Numbered from the stretch's first letter, positions 25,058-33,463 are shown. The stretch is DNA of 64,000 bases from Desulfomicrobium apsheronum (GCF_900114115.1 NZ_FORX01000002.1:62001-126000), one strand, 5' to 3'. Notes: generated by a model not told the origin, from the letters alone. Made by a program: numbers and translations.

Positions 25058-26715
25058 GGAAAGCTGGTTTGGATTACAGACGCCTCGCGCCCAGGAGACC
25101 TCTCAAGAGGCGTGCGTTTGCCCTGTTGTCGAGCTGCAAGGCGCCGAAAACACTTTCCGGATGCAAGCAGGAGATTGGCGAAAGGGAGGCGCAAAAAGAA
25201 AAACCGGTCGGGCATGGCGGAGCGTTTTGCGACAGGCGGGAAGAAGTGCTGAAGGTCGTCAAGAAGGCTTTGCGGGCGCGCAAGAATGCCGAAAAGGTCA
25301 AGTTCGAATTCTGTTCGGAAATGGAAAGTACATTACGGGAAGCAAACGAAAAACTGGTCGTGGCATCGGTCAACGCAAAAATAATGAACGAGGCGACCGA
25401 GAGAATCGCAGAGCATTTGTCCTACATGGCCGAACATGACCTGCTCACGGGATTGCCGAGCCGGGGACTTTTGAAAGATCGGCTGAACCAGTCGATTTTG
25501 CTTGCAAAGCGTCATGGCAACAAGGTGGCGCTGATGTTTCTGGATCTTGACCACTTCAAGCGCATCAACGACTCGATGGGACATGCCTGCGGTGATCAAT
25601 TGCTGCAATCCGTCGCCAAACGTCTGCAGGCCAGTGTCCGCCTTTCGGATACGGTCAGTCGGCATGGTGGCGACGAATTCGTGGTTCTGCTCCCGGAAGT
25701 CGATGATGTGCGAAGCGCGGTCCTTACCGCCGAAAAACTGATCCAGAGTGTCGGGGAGTCCCACCTCATTTCCGGGCAGGAGGTCCGGATCGGGCTTAGC
25801 ATTGGCATCAGCATGTACCCGGATGACGGCGTTGACGCCGAGATGCTGATGCGCAAGGCGGACATCGCGATGTATCAGGCCAAAAGCAGCGGCCGCAACA
25901 GCTATCAGATATTCTCCGCGAGCATGAATTCCAATTCGGTCGTGCGCAAGTCAGACGAGCGGGCGCTTGAGCGTGCGCTTGAGCACGATGAATTCATTCT
26001 GCATTACCAACCGACCGTACATCTTGAGTCCGGCGCCATCACAGGTGCCGAGGTCTTGCTGCGCTGGGAGCGTTCCGGGCAAGGGCTCAACTTTCCGGCG
26101 CAATTCATCACAATTGCCGAGAGCAGCGGTCTTATTTTGCCAATCGGGGAATGGGTGCTCCGTGAAGCTTGCAGGCAGGCGCGGGCCTGGTTGCAGTGCG
26201 GCCTGGGCTTGGGCCGGATCGCGGTCAATGTCTCGGCGGCCGAATTCAGCGACAGAAGGTTTTTGTCCAAGGTCCGCGCCATATTGGAGGAAACAGGACT
26301 GGACCCGCGATACCTGCAGATTGAAATGGGCGAGGACAGCCTGTCGCGAAATCCCCCGCACACTTTGCCGGCCTTGCAGGAACTCAAAAATCTCGGTGTG
26401 CGGATTGCCGTGGACAATTTTGGGACAGGGCGTGCCAGTCTGAGTTTTTTGCGGGAATTTCCAATCGATACAGTCAAGATCGACAAGTCCTTTGTGCACA
26501 ATATCGAGGCCAAGTCGGGCAAGGCAGTGGCAACCGCCCTTTTGGCGATGGCGTGGGGCTTTAATCATCAAATCGTGGCCGAAGGCATTGAAACGCAGAC
26601 GCAGCATGCTTTCTTCAAAAAACATCATTGTGCCGAAGGACAAGGATACTACTTGGGTCGGCCAATGACCACCGAAGCCTTCGCGGCACTCGCTACTCAA
26701 AGAAATCCCTCGTAA
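25051..26715 (+). CDS. GGDEF-EAL c-di-GMP protein with altered EAL active site
   Basis: 554 residues. The first ~120 are basic then coiled-coil, with no membrane segment. A GGDEF domain follows with intact GGDEF at 206-210 and DLDHFKRINDSMGH. An EAL domain (about 310-550) follows. In it the signature is EVLLRW from E334, KIDKSFV and AEGIET are kept, but the loop normally reading DDFGTG is DNFGTG (D455, N456). That Asp helps bind the catalytic metal, so phosphodiesterase activity may be weak or lost, leaving a cyclase or a c-di-GMP receptor. Most likely cytoplasmic. Last gene of the coupled three-gene unit. Confidence 0.9.
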   Translation: MLRKAGLDYRRLAPRRPLKRRAFALLSSCKAPKTLSGCKQEIGEREAQKEKPVGHGGAFCDRREEVLKVVKKALRARKNAEKVKFEFCSEMESTLREANEKLVVASVNAKIMNEATERIAEHLSYMAEHDLLTGLPSRGLLKDRLNQSILLAKRHGNKVALMFLDLDHFKRINDSMGHACGDQLLQSVAKRLQASVRLSDTVSRHGGDEFVVLLPEVDDVRSAVLTAEKLIQSVGESHLISGQEVRIGLSIGISMYPDDGVDAEMLMRKADIAMYQAKSSGRNSYQIFSASMNSNSVVRKSDERALERALEHDEFILHYQPTVHLESGAITGAEVLLRWERSGQGLNFPAQFITIAESSGLILPIGEWVLREACRQARAWLQCGLGLGRIAVNVSAAEFSDRRFLSKVRAILEETGLDPRYLQIEMGEDSLSRNPPHTLPALQELKNLGVRIAVDNFGTGRASLSFLREFPIDTVKIDKSFVHNIEAKSGKAVATALLAMAWGFNHQIVAEGIETQTQHAFFKKHHCAEGQGYYLGRPMTTEAFAALATQRNPS

Positions 26716-27229
26716 TCCCCCCCCAAAAAAATCCCCCCCCCTGGTGGCTTGTCAGGGAGGGGTATGCTCAACTCGTGGATTTGTCGCCTAACACCATGAT
26801 AAATGACGGGGTTGCGCCATCTTTAGCAAGGAGAGGCAGTTTTTCCGCCATTTACTGGTGTTGCGAGTATATCACGAGTGTTTGCCGAATTTCGAGTCCT
26901 TTTCGCGAGTCGGGTTGCCGCCGCGAGGTGAGTGCCGCGCGTCGCTTGCGACCTCCTGCGGGTGCTCCGCTGCAATGATGTGTCCTCGCTTATCCCCGGG
27001 ATGGCTTTTCGTGTTCTTGGATGATTCATGTTTTATGCCAAAGAGTGGCTATTCTGGTCGCCGCTTGCTTCGGGCCAAGTTTGACGGAGGCTGTGCGCTT
27101 TTTCGAAAGCCCGGCGGTATTTTCGAAGCTCCGGGCGCGACGAGTACCATCTTCGGGCTTCAATGCAGGCAGGGACAAACAGTTAGGAACGATTGCGGGG
27201 GCGAACGAAACGAAAAAAGGATGCCTGCA
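26716..27229. other. Spacer with homopolymer runs, no gene seen
   Basis: Starts with C8-A7-T-C9 at 26717-26741, a slippage-prone stretch. The remainder has only short frames without ribosome binding sites or recognisable products. Confidence 0.5.
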
Positions 27230-27246
27230 TGTAATATTTTCCGACA
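27230..27246. promoter_or_regulatory. Upstream activator box of the sigma-54 regulon (pilZ copy)
   Basis: TGTAATATTTTCCGACA; its reverse complement TGTCGGAAAATATTACA fits TGTCG-N7-TTACA, shared with 32354, 33597 and 44221. It lies about 115 bp upstream of the -24 element at 27363. Confidence 0.6.
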
Positions 27247-27361
27247 GGTTTGTTTGTGAAATCTTACATCTCGGGGATATTTTCATCATGGAAGTAATTC
27301 AGAGATGCATATTTTTGTCATGGGGTACGCTGCGTGTCCATGTCGATGCCGATTGCCCTGC

Positions 27362-27377
27362 TGGTACGTTCGTTGCT
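27362..27377 (+). promoter_or_regulatory. Sigma-54 promoter of the PilZ gene
   Basis: TGGTACGTTCGTTGCT differs from the consensus TGGCACG-N4-TTGCT at one base; GG and GC are 10 apart. The predicted start gives a leader of about 85 nt before the ATG at 27472. Confidence 0.7.
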
Positions 27378-27471
27378 AAATATGATTGTAAAATGCATTT
27401 GTTCTCAATGTTTTCAATCACGGCTGCGTGTGTGTTTTTTGAAAATACGAAAAAACAAGGCAGGATAAACC

Positions 27472-27816
27472 ATGTCGACGCAAGATCAAAAAATAAGAAA
27501 GTGGAAGCGTCACGCCTGTATGTTTCCTTGTGGAATCATATGTGGAAAGAAAAATGATGCAATCGTGATGGGGCGCATCCTCAACATGAGCAGATATGGA
27601 TTTCTCATAGAGACGGATTGTTCATTCAATGTTGGTGAGACATTGTCAATCATAGCAAGTCCAGGAAGAGAAGTGGATGGATATGATTTAAGCGATAGCT
27701 ATCAGGGTCTCGTTCGGTGGGGGCAGCCAGATGAATCTTCGCTCATGGGCATGTATTCTGTGGGGATTGAGCTCGCTGTTCCCATTGAATCTCCAGAAGT
27801 CGAGATGCATAATTAA
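27472..27816 (+). CDS. PilZ-domain c-di-GMP receptor protein
   Basis: 114 residues, a single PilZ domain. Basic residues near the N-terminus (RKWKRHACMF, about 9-18) stand where the RxxxR c-di-GMP-binding motif lies, though the spacing is not the textbook form. The second motif (D/N-x-S-x-x-G) is visible as NMSRYG about residue 38. The C-terminal strand GMYSVGIEL closes the barrel. AGGA lies eight bases before the ATG. It is preceded by a near-consensus sigma-54 promoter and the same upstream box as the PEP-CTERM and exopolysaccharide genes, so it probably couples c-di-GMP to that programme. Confidence 0.82.
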   Translation: MSTQDQKIRKWKRHACMFPCGIICGKKNDAIVMGRILNMSRYGFLIETDCSFNVGETLSIIASPGREVDGYDLSDSYQGLVRWGQPDESSLMGMYSVGIELAVPIESPEVEMHN

Positions 27817-27823
27817 CGACGAT

Positions 27824-27907
27824 ACTGCAAAAAGTCGCGAACGAAATTGGATGGCATTCCAGCGAAGGCGGGAATACATTCTTGGGTGAGCAAAGACTTT
27901 TTGCAGT
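27824..27907. repeat. 84-bp palindromic (REP/MITE-like) element
   Basis: Perfect 13-bp inverted ends (ACTGCAAAAAGTC at 27824-27836, complement at 27895-27907) enclose a smaller palindromic core, ATTCC-AGCGAAGGC-GGGAAT. It begins 7 bp after the PilZ stop, encodes nothing, and could also act as a transcript end. Confidence 0.6.
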
Positions 27908-28122
27908 GGCATCATTAAAGTAAATATTTCATTTGCATTCTTAGCTAATATATTTTTATCCAAGATTGATTTTTACTCATATTATATACTGATATATCAT
28001 TAAAGATTACGTCGAGTTAGAAATGCACCAAGGCACCTGTAGCTTTCATCGTGGCTGTTGTATGGCTGCATGCGGATCAGGCTGTTTCAGTTGGCCGCGC
28101 GTCCAAGGGGGAGAGTTGGCTG

Positions 28123-28434
28123 ATGGAGATATTGCTGGCGATTGCCGCAATTCTTGTTTGTCAGGGCATGCAGGCTTTGGACGATTTCCTGAGTCGAGTG
28201 GGCGTTGTTTCCCTGGCTCACGGGATGCTGCTCGGCTTTGGCCAGATATTTGTGGCCAAAAGGATTGTTGAATGGGGCGGATCGAGCCTTGGCTGGATGG
28301 TCGTTGCGTTTGTCTGCATCACGAGCGTGGCCGTTTCCCTGTACAAGATCCACCGCTTTGGCACTCGTTGGGTCTTTGCCTTTAATTTCGGGGTGGTCAT
28401 CGGCCTTCTCTATGGCGGAATCTCATTGACATGA
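28123..28434 (+). CDS. Small integral membrane protein (103 aa)
   Basis: ATG at 28123 is behind GGGGGAGAG. The product has three or four hydrophobic helices (about 1-15, 30-48, 55-75 and 84-100) and short polar loops; family not recognised. The frame is open further upstream, but without a better start. It stands alone between the repeat element and the IS copy. Confidence 0.6.
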   Translation: MEILLAIAAILVCQGMQALDDFLSRVGVVSLAHGMLLGFGQIFVAKRIVEWGGSSLGWMVVAFVCITSVAVSLYKIHRFGTRWVFAFNFGVVIGLLYGGISLT

Positions 28435-28512
28435 TGGTTGCGGCGTTGGTGCTGGATTCATGTTTTTGGCGACCACTTTTTGCGGCGAGCTTTGTGCCGT
28501 TTCAATAAGTCT

Positions 28513-29810
28513 CTCGACTTTCGGGGTTGTTAGTAAAGTCGCTGAAACAGAAATCTATCGAGAATAATTGAATATTTTGATTGAGGGGATCCTCCTTATG
28601 TAGTAGTTCTTTTGTTTTCACACAACAGGACACAAAAAAAGGGATCCCCGCATGCAAACTGCAAATAATGCCATAGATCTGCAACTCATTAAAACCGAGT
28701 GTGAGAGCAGAATCGATTCGTTTTTTCAGTCAGTTCAGAATTGCAACCATAGCGCGAAATTCAAGTATCAAGAAAGCAAGAGGATATCCGCTTTGACTAT
28801 TCTTCTGAATATCTTTGTTCTTCCGTTCATCCATACGACCGGGCGATTCCTCAAAGGCTTCAAGTTGCTCACGCTGGCCTGGTCCGATGGATCAGCCCTT
28901 TTACCTCTGGACTTTGCGCTGCGCTCTTCCGCGAACAAAAAGCAACGATACCAGGAAGTTTCCAAAGACCTTGATAAAAGATCATGCGGTGCGCGGCGGC
29001 GTCAGGAGACTGTGACCAAATCGACAGAACTGGTTGAACCCATGATTGTGCGTGCACTGAAGGTCGGCATCAAGGCCAAGTTCCTGCTCATGAACAGTTG
29101 GTTCGCCATGCCCACCCTGATCTCCGATGTGTGCAAGCACATCCCCGTCATCTGCATGGTCAAGCGCACTTCCAAGATCCACTACATCTTCGAAGGACAG
29201 AAGATGGACGTGACGCAGATTTACAGCCAGATCCGCAAACGCCGAGGCAGGGCCAAGATCCTTGCCAACGCCCATGTTGGGTTCAAGGATGGCCTCGAGG
29301 CCAAACTCGTCTTCGTACGCAACAAGCACAAGAGAGACTGGCTTGCCTTGCTTACCACGAACGTCACCCTTGCCGATGAAGACGTAGTCCGCATTTACGG
29401 CAAGCGATGGGACATCGAGGTATTCTTCCGCACGGCAAAGCAGCACCTGGAACTGGAGAAAGGCTGCCAAAGCCGGGATTTCGATGCCCTCATCGCCCAC
29501 ACTACCATCGTAATGACCAGATACATCTTCCTGAGCATCGAGAAACGCAGGACGGAAGATCCAAGAACCCTTGGCCTGCTGTTCCGCCGTTGTTGCGAAG
29601 AGGCCGAGGACTGCACTTTAGTCAAAGCTCTGTCCCATATTCTAGGCATCACCCTGGAAAACCTGAAGAAACTTGGCGAAGCTCAGAATCAGGCTGAACG
29701 CATACTGCTTGATGCTTTCCGAGACGGAATGCGTAGTTTGGGGCGCAATTTCGATTATATTTTCAATGCACAAAGGTTGTTAGCTGCTAATGGCTAACCC
29801 CGAAGTCGAG
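28513..29810 (+). mobile_element. IS4-family insertion sequence, internally deleted
   Basis: Bounded by inverted ends CTCGACTT(T)CGGGGTT at 28513-28528 and 29796-29810. It carries one transposase frame that has lost the segment around the first catalytic Asp, so it should be unable to move by itself. Confidence 0.8.
28652..29797 (+). pseudogene. IS4-family transposase, catalytically dead
   Basis: 381 codons, shorter than the usual ~450-470. The N-terminal segment (ISALTILLNIFVLPF) jumps straight to HTTGRFLKGFKLLTLAWSDG at about 28831. The stretch that should hold the first catalytic Asp (typically ..DDSPYDRSRSKKVE..) is missing, an in-frame deletion. The second catalytic Asp, normally in LLMDSWFA, is Asn at residue 148 (LLMNSWFAMP). 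The C-terminal Y-x2-R-x3-E-x6-K signature is intact around E256. With two of three DDE residues lost it cannot be active, though the frame is open. Confidence 0.85.
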
Positions 29811-29969
29811 ATCAAAAAAATTGTTCAAATACGTTGTGACGTGTGTATACAAAAGAAAGACAGGATTTAATTAACTTTTTTTTCATATATTTTGAATAGT
29901 TGTCAGTATGATGTGTGCACGCCGGAGCCATAACGCTCCCTGAAATCAAAGCAACAAAAGGAGGAATCC

Positions 29970-30341
29970 ATGGCGCTTAATCCTGTACGATGGTTCGAGA
30001 TATATGTTCAAGACATGAATCGAGCCAAAAAATTTTATGAGGCTGTCTTTGAAGTCAAGCTTGAAAGACTCAATACTGGAGAACCTGAATATTACAGCTT
30101 TCCGATGCATATGAATGAGGAAGGTTCGTCTGGCGCATTGGTCAAAATGGACGATGGCAAGTCCGGAGGAAACAGTATAATTATATATTTTGCTTGTGAA
30201 GATTGCTCAGTGGAAGAAAGTCGTGTTGAAAAAAATGGAGGAAAGGTTAAAGAATCAAAAATGTCCATCGGAGAATATGGGCATATTTCCTTGGTATACG
30301 ATACGGAAGGAAATTTAATTGGCTTGCATTCAATGCAATAG
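29970..30341 (+). CDS. VOC-family (glyoxalase-fold) protein
   Basis: 123 residues, one VOC domain made of two beta-alpha-beta-beta-beta units: WFEIYVQDMNRAKKFYEAVF at the start and LVYDTEGNLIGLHS at the end. AAGGAGGAA precedes the ATG at ideal distance. Members range from metal-dependent lyases and dioxygenases to binding-only antibiotic resistance proteins; the substrate cannot be told from sequence. More AT-rich than the flanking regions and inside the IS-bounded unit, so probably acquired as cargo. Confidence 0.85.
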   Translation: MALNPVRWFEIYVQDMNRAKKFYEAVFEVKLERLNTGEPEYYSFPMHMNEEGSSGALVKMDDGKSGGNSIIIYFACEDCSVEESRVEKNGGKVKESKMSIGEYGHISLVYDTEGNLIGLHSMQ

Positions 30342-30362
30342 TCAATCATCACATGATCAATG

Positions 30363-30399
30363 CATGGTTGTGGCTCACAATTCACCGGTCACAACCATG
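30363..30399. repeat. 10-bp inverted repeat after the first VOC gene
   Basis: CATGGTTGTG and its exact complement, separated by 17 bases and without a T tract. It may be a weak transcript end or a binding site. Confidence 0.3.
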
Positions 30400-30517
30400 A
30401 CATGACGTTTCATCACGATTCAAGCCCAGTCCATCGGAACGCATTGACTTCAATGCTCTTACAGACCTTTTTGAGAAGTCGTATTGCCCGCCCGTGGACA
30501 TTGATTGGAGTTATATA

Positions 30518-31021
30518 ATGAACACCATGCAAAAAATTGCGCCCTGCTTGTGGTTTGATCATCAAGCGCAAGAGGCTGCTGAATTTTACACATCCATTTT
30601 CAAAAATTCAAAAATCATGAGCGTGACCCGATACGGTGAAGCGGGACATGAGATCCACGGCAGAGCGGCGGGATCTGTCATGACCGTGGAGTTTGAACTC
30701 AGCGGCCAACATTTTACCGCGCTCAATGGTGGCCCGATGTTCCGATTCAACGAGGCCATTTCGTTTCAGATCAAGTGCGAGACGCAGGAGGAAGTGGATT
30801 ATTTTTGGGAAAAGCTGACCGCGAACGGTGACGATACTGCGCAACAATGCGGCTGGCTCAAGGATCAGTACGGAGTTTCGTGGCAGGTTGTGCCCATTGT
30901 CATGTTTGAAATGCTGGGTGACGGCACTTCTGAAAAATCCCAAAGAGCCATGGAGGCTATGCTTCAGATGAAGAAGCTCGAGATTGACACGCTCAAGCGA
31001 GCTTATGATGGAGTTTTTTGA
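30518..31021 (+). CDS. PhnB-like VOC-family protein
   Basis: 167 residues of the PhnB / '3-demethylubiquinone-9 3-methyltransferase-like' VOC subgroup. Opening stretch: APCLWFDHQAQEAAEFYTSI. The middle has FTALNGGPMFRFNEAISFQI, the end YGVSWQVVP. These proteins have the glyoxalase fold but, despite the historical name, no demonstrated methyltransferase motif. A GTG eight codons earlier is possible, but GGAG at 30507-30510 fits the ATG at 30518. Second cargo gene of the IS-bounded unit. Confidence 0.87.
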   Translation: MNTMQKIAPCLWFDHQAQEAAEFYTSIFKNSKIMSVTRYGEAGHEIHGRAAGSVMTVEFELSGQHFTALNGGPMFRFNEAISFQIKCETQEEVDYFWEKLTANGDDTAQQCGWLKDQYGVSWQVVPIVMFEMLGDGTSEKSQRAMEAMLQMKKLEIDTLKRAYDGVF

Positions 31022-31148
31022 CGGACACGATCGGATTGGACCAGGGGGCATGAACAATGCGTAGGTCAGGATTGATTTCCGCGAACACGTCATGACGAGC
31101 GGATTTTCTGCGTAAGGGAAATCCGACTTGAACGCTCCGCGCTCTTCT

Positions 31149-31463
31149 ACACACGACCATCGTGATGACCAGATACATCTTCCTGAGCATCGAGAAACGC
31201 AGGACTGACGACCCAAGAACCCTTGGCCTGCTATTCCATCATTGTTGCGAAGAGGCCGAGGACTGCACTCTCGTCAAGGCGCTGTGCCAAATCCTAGGCA
31301 TTACCCTGGAAAACCTGAAGAAACTTGGCGACAACCAGAGCCAGGCTGAACGCATACTGCTTGAGGGTTTTCAAGAAGGAATGCGTAGTTTGGGGCACGA
31401 TTTCGACTATATTTTCAATGAACAAAGGTTGTTAGCTGTTAATGGCTAACCCCGAAAGTCGAG
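31149..31463 (+). mobile_element. 3'-terminal fragment of a second IS4-family copy
   Basis: About 315 bp matching the last ~300 bp of the copy ending at 29810 (about 90% by eye), coding the transposase C-terminus (IFLSIEKRRTDDPRTLGLLF to the stop near 31449) and ending in a full right inverted repeat at 31448-31463. The upstream part is missing, so there is no working transposase. Confidence 0.85.
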
Positions 31464-31515
31464 TAAGTCTCTCATGGATAGCCGGCCAATCAGACCGGTT
31501 CCGTTTCCTCGCGAT

Positions 31516-32202
31516 TTACCAAAACCACCATTTTTCCGTGTTCAGTACAAAAGCGGCCAGTGCCAGGTTGGTCACTGCGTGGGCCAGGACGCATTGCGCC
31601 AGGCTCCTGGTTCTGTAGAGCAGCCAGGAATAGGCCATGCCGGCCATGATTCCGGCGAGGATGAAATGGTGGGCCAAGCCGAAGAGCACTGCGCTGGCCA
31701 GAAACGAAATCCAGGTGAACGTGCCGAGCGGAACCTTGGCGAATTCGGGGTTGATGACGTAGCGCAAGATGAAGGATCGCCAGAAGATTTCCTCCATGAT
31801 CGGGACGATGAGCACGGCGCTGCCGATGCGGATGCCGGTCATGGCCAGGCGCAGGTTCGGGTTCGAAAAGACGCCGGGATTGAAGCCCGGAGGTTCGCTC
31901 AGCGCTCCGAAGGTCCAGTCCATGTTGATCCATAACACAAAGACCGCAAGGCCCAGCGCGATGCTCCCCAAAGTCTGGCCGCGTCTCTTCAGATCGGCCC
32001 AGCACAGTTCCGTGTAGGCCCGTCGACACAGGAAGAGCGCGATGACGGCGACCAGAGGCCTGAGCGGGTAAAGCAGGGCGAAGGTCGATTCCTGGATGCT
32101 GATCCAGGCTTTGCCGTCCATGAAACGCAATCCTTCCTCAAGGCCGATGATGACCATGAAAAGGGCAAAAGGCACTATGCGCGGCCAAGCTTTGTCGTTC
32201 AT
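31516..32202 (-). CDS. Exosortase-associated CAAX-type (CPBP) membrane protease
   Basis: 228 residues with about six membrane helices. The metal-site motifs of the CPBP/Abi family are present: EEIFWRSF (about residue 136), FGLAHHF (about 174) and AHAVTNL (about 209). The pattern matches the 'CAAX prenyl protease-related' group found with PEP-CTERM/exosortase systems. It probably cleaves or protects a membrane peptide connected with protein sorting; the substrate is unproven. Divergently transcribed from the first PEP-CTERM gene, sharing a 291-bp control region. Confidence 0.85.
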   Translation of the reverse strand: MNDKAWPRIVPFALFMVIIGLEEGLRFMDGKAWISIQESTFALLYPLRPLVAVIALFLCRRAYTELCWADLKRRGQTLGSIALGLAVFVLWINMDWTFGALSEPPGFNPGVFSNPNLRLAMTGIRIGSAVLIVPIMEEIFWRSFILRYVINPEFAKVPLGTFTWISFLASAVLFGLAHHFILAGIMAGMAYSWLLYRTRSLAQCVLAHAVTNLALAAFVLNTEKWWFW

Positions 32203-32353
32203 TGGTTGGCTGTTAAGCTAAATGTGTGCCTGTATGCAACGTTCCGTTGTGAGTTGAAAACGATTTTGCTGCTGTTTGTCGAATCTGATGGTTGTATTGC
32301 AGCGTTTCATTGGGGCAAACGTTGGTCGAAAGCTGGAAAGTAAAACAACTCGT

Positions 32354-32370
32354 TGTCGGATTATCTTACA
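32354..32370. promoter_or_regulatory. Upstream activator box (first PEP-CTERM gene)
   Basis: TGTCGGATTATCTTACA, one of four TGTCG-N7-TTACA boxes. It lies about 52 bp upstream of the -24 element. Degenerate half sites (TGTCGAA at about 32277, TTTACA near 32390) flank it. Confidence 0.6.
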
Positions 32371-32421
32371 TTGTTTGGCGTGTGTTTACAATAAGATGAA
32401 TGATTAAAGGGTAGTGCATAT

Positions 32422-32437
32422 TGGCATTTTTCCTGCT
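32422..32437 (+). promoter_or_regulatory. Sigma-54 promoter of the first PEP-CTERM gene
   Basis: TGGCATTTTTCCTGCT: TGGCA at -24, TGCT at -12, GG and GC exactly 10 apart, 56 bp before the ATG. Confidence 0.7.
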
Positions 32438-32493
32438 TGAAGAGATTTATAGCCAAGGGGCGTCACAGAGAAAAACAACCGGAGGGACTGATT

Positions 32494-33402
32494 ATGAAAT
32501 CGCTTGTCAAGGGCAGTCTTTGCACAACAGTGCTGATGTTTTTATTGGCTTCGCCGTCATGGGCAAGTGTTTGGTTGCCGGAACCTGTCTTTCCCAATGC
32601 GATCCCGTACGACGAATATTATTCCTACTCAACAAGCATATTGAAGCAACTTTATCCTGGCTATTCGATCTATCCATCAAATCAAGGTTCGCTTAAAGAT
32701 GAACTCAAAATCTGGTGGGGTGACAGTGAGAGTGCTGAAAAGGCTGCTGGAGATAATGTAAACATCAGGGGTGGATATAGTTTTCCTGATCCTTTGGCAT
32801 TTCCAAATGATGGTTCGACTACGGAATTTAACACTGATTTGAATATTAGTTGGGTCGTTTCCGTGGATTTGTTGTATAATTTTCTTCAAAGCGAATTCGA
32901 GGGATCAAATATACCTGTTTTCGCATTCGATATTAATCAGATAGGAAACCAGCCAAACATGCTTGGCAACGGATACGTTGCGATCACCGATGAATTTGGA
33001 ACTATTTTTCCTTATGCGCCTGACGCATTCGGGCTTGCAGAATGGGCCTTCGACGGTCTCAACAATGGTGAGTTTGATGAAGAGGCTCTTGTTGAAGTTC
33101 CGAACACGAAGACTGTGGAATTCATGGGTACGGAATACTCGTTCGATACAACCGGAACAAACAATGTGGACTTTCTCGTATATGCCCCAACGATGGACCT
33201 GTCCCAGTTTATTGGTCAGGGCCTATTCTTCACGGCTACATTCCAGTATCAGCTTTTGAGCGATGGTTTTGAGGATTTCTTCATCCTGGGTTATAGAAGC
33301 GACAATCCTCCTCCGCCTCCAGTCCCTGAACCGGCCACCGTGGCCCTGCTCGGATTCGGCATGGTCGCCCTGGCGTTCGCGGGCGGCAAGCTGCGCAAAT
33401 AG
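32494..33402 (+). CDS. PEP-CTERM protein 1 (exosortase substrate)
   Basis: 302 residues from ATG 32494, seven bases after GGAGGG. A signal peptide (LVKGSLCTTVLMFLLASPSWA) opens the protein. The body is acidic and beta-rich with no recognised enzymatic domain. The C-terminus is a complete sorting signal: proline-rich linker, VPEPATVALLG from residue 277, a hydrophobic helix and the basic end GGKLRK. An exosortase would cut near the PEP motif and fix the protein to the cell surface or release it into the exopolysaccharide matrix. Expression is predicted to be sigma-54 dependent. A terminator follows at 33429. Confidence 0.92.
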   Translation: MKSLVKGSLCTTVLMFLLASPSWASVWLPEPVFPNAIPYDEYYSYSTSILKQLYPGYSIYPSNQGSLKDELKIWWGDSESAEKAAGDNVNIRGGYSFPDPLAFPNDGSTTEFNTDLNISWVVSVDLLYNFLQSEFEGSNIPVFAFDINQIGNQPNMLGNGYVAITDEFGTIFPYAPDAFGLAEWAFDGLNNGEFDEEALVEVPNTKTVEFMGTEYSFDTTGTNNVDFLVYAPTMDLSQFIGQGLFFTATFQYQLLSDGFEDFFILGYRSDNPPPPPVPEPATVALLGFGMVALAFAGGKLRK

Positions 33403-33428
33403 AATATACCGTCCTTGACGCGAAAGAG

Positions 33429-33463
33429 ACTCGGAGTATCGAAGAGATGCTCCGAGTTTTTTT
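33429..33463 (+). terminator. Terminator of PEP-CTERM gene 1
   Basis: 8-bp stem ACTCGGAG/CTCCGAGT with 13-base loop followed by seven T. Confidence 0.85.

Larger units (their letters stand above)
28506..31470 (+). mobile_element. Composite-transposon-like unit: two IS4-type copies flanking two VOC genes
   Basis: Two directly oriented IS copies bracket the two VOC genes. The extreme left inverted repeat (CTCGACTTTCGGGGTT, 28513-28528) matches perfectly the complement of the extreme right end (31448-31463). The inner right end at 29796-29810 lacks one base. TAAGTCT lies immediately outside both extreme ends (28506-28512 and 31464-31470), as a target duplication would. The cargo is more AT-rich than surrounding genes. 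The two IS copies differ at about one base in ten, so the unit did not arise by simple recent duplication. Confidence 0.6.

Noticed and set aside
30518-31021. Ubiquinone methyltransferase
   Set aside because: The historical family name suggests it, but the sequence has the VOC fold and no SAM-binding motif.
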